From Maylandia zebra (taxonomy: Eukaryota > Chordata > Actinopteri > Cichliformes > Cichlidae), in NCBI RefSeq assembly GCF_041146795.1, contig NC_135177.1, forward strand, positions 19,977,560 to 20,041,559: a stretch of 64,000 bases of DNA. The letters are read 5' to 3'. The position numbers and the translations under genes were made by a program. Each line of letters begins with the position of its first letter. The first letter of the stretch is position 1. This document shows, one piece after another, positions 47,299 to 64,000 of the stretch. A model generated the notes under the pieces. It was given only the letters and a program-made list of their open reading frames with translations, was not told the DNA's origin and did not search any database.

Positions 47299-62677
<15,379 letters not shown>

Positions 62678-63601
62678 GTAAGCTCCCCTCACATGCTATC
62701 CATTCCATCGAGTGGGAACTAAATGAGAGAAGAACTGATTATCATCTGAAAGCGAATATCTGACCTTTTCCATTGTATTGATGCAGCGTAATCGCCGTGT
62801 AATAAACGGGTCTAGTGTTGTCGAAAGAGCAGCGGTTCTCTCAGAATGACAGTATCAAATGATTATGTGGGGTGAATGTATGGAGTTTGCTAGACTGCAC
62901 AGTCACTCTTTGAATGAGAGTGGTGATAGCAGCTGTACGACCTGAGAAAGTGCTGAATTGCAGTAAGGTTGTTTTTTTTTTTTAGTGATATCTAAGGACA
63001 GAGTAGTGTTTACTTTTTCTCACAGTGACATGGGAAACATTAGCCTCATGTCTCAGAGTCTCCTGCTTTAAATATTTTCAACAGTCTTCTTGTGTTTAAC
63101 TTTACACAGGTGAACTTTTGCACAGACTAAGAGTGTATAAGCTATAGTTTATTTAGTTTGTTCTACTAAAGTATGTATGGATGCACAAGTACATACAGGA
63201 TGTGGCATATTTTATAAAGTGTAGTAGTATATGGGTAAAAAGCTCTATTCTGGTGCATTATATGTTGCAGATGTTGCACAAGTACTGTGGCACACATACT
63301 TTTGAGGAAATGTCTGAATAAAAACACGATGAGCGTGAATGTCAGACTGATCAATGTTACATGTTTGAAAAGGGCTAAACAAAAACACTCACTGTCTTGC
63401 ATCAAACAAAACACGGATTAATGTGGCGTGTTTCCGAGTTACAACAGTGCTGATTCAGCAGCCACAGTAGTGTTTTTTCTTCTTCGGGTCAGTGATAATT
63501 TCCTGTATGTTTAAGCTCTGAACTTGACTTCATCATACAGTATTCTCAGATGTAATTCTTCAATGCACCTAGCTAGGTCTTGCATTCTGTGCCATCTTGG
63601 C
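62678..63601 (+). other. nbeal2 intron 20 (part)
   Basis: AT-rich intronic sequence without a recognised exon. The next nbeal2 exon would be expected to the right of the window. Confidence 0.5.
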
Positions 63602-64000
63602 CATATACACTAATCAGCCACTTCATTAGGCACACCTTCCTATTACTGGTTGGAGTTCCTTTTGCCTTAATTCTTTGTGGCATAGATTCAACAAGCTGCT
63701 GGAATTCCTCAGATATTTTGATCTTTGTTGACATGATAGTATCACACAGTTGCTGCAGATTTGTTGTTTGCGCATCCATGATGTGACAATCCTGTTCCAC
63801 CGCATCCCAGAGGTGAGATCTGGTGACTGTGGAGGCCATATGAGTACAATGACCTCGTTGTCATGCCCAAGAAAGCAGATTTGAGATTTTGTTATATGGC
63901 ATGTTATCCTGCTGGAAGCAACCATCAAAAGATGGGTACACTGTGGTCATGAAAGGATTGACATGGTCAGCAACATTACAGGTAGGCTGTTGTCCAGTTT
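63602..64000 (-). mobile_element. Tc1-like transposon relic, truncated by window end
   Basis: The left end (ATATACACTAATCAGCCACT, then TCATTAGGCACACCTTCC) is the terminal repeat of the same family as the copies at 1, 7916 and 22487. On the minus strand the C-terminal transposase part follows, including a decayed VLIWPPQSPDLTSGMRWN segment near 63800-63850. Frameshifts are present. The element lies antisense to nbeal2 within its intron and continues past the edge. Confidence 0.8.

Overview
This window is vertebrate nuclear DNA, almost certainly from a ray-finned fish and perhaps a percomorph. The genes are intron-rich with GT-AG splicing, intergenic gaps are short, and degenerate Tc1-like and hAT-like DNA transposons are scattered through introns and gaps. 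All gene models were built by hand: splice sites were read from the bases, reading phase was carried across each junction, and the spliced peptides were compared with remembered vertebrate families. No database search was run.

Layout, left to right. (1) 1-1200: a Tc1-like transposon relic carrying a nested hAT-like insert. (2) 1439-1581 (+): the probable last coding exon of an unidentified gene, possibly zdhhc11 by position. (3) 9952-17218 (+): tppp, complete, 4 coding exons, 237 aa. (4) 19871-24341 (-): cep72, complete, 14 exons, 571 aa, tail-to-tail with tppp. (5) 25061-25943 (+): a tmem276-like membrane protein, 2 exons, 210 aa, head-to-head with cep72. (6) 28402-36197 (+): kifc2, a C-terminal-motor kinesin, 20 exons including a non-coding first exon, 922 aa. 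(7) 37912-45514 (-): ccdc12, 7 exons, 163 aa, tail-to-tail with kifc2. (8) 47299-62677 and beyond (+): the first 20 exons (1032 codons) of nbeal2, which runs off the right edge. (9) 63602-64000: a Tc1-like relic that also runs off the edge.

The genes do not form one pathway. Three encode microtubule or centrosome proteins (TPPP bundles and stabilises microtubules, CEP72 is a centriolar-satellite/centrosome protein, KIFC2 is a kinesin). CCDC12 is a spliceosome component, NBEAL2 is a BEACH-family trafficking protein, and TMEM276 has no assigned function. The most notable large-scale feature is that three gene pairs which in human lie on three chromosomes (TPPP-CEP72, TMEM276-KIFC2, CCDC12-NBEAL2) sit side by side here. 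I see no sign of a novel enzymatic or defence system. The more interesting signals are regulatory or evolutionary: two CTCF-like motifs in convergent orientation around tppp, two candidate non-coding first exons for tppp, a compact divergent promoter, and transposons nested inside transposons.
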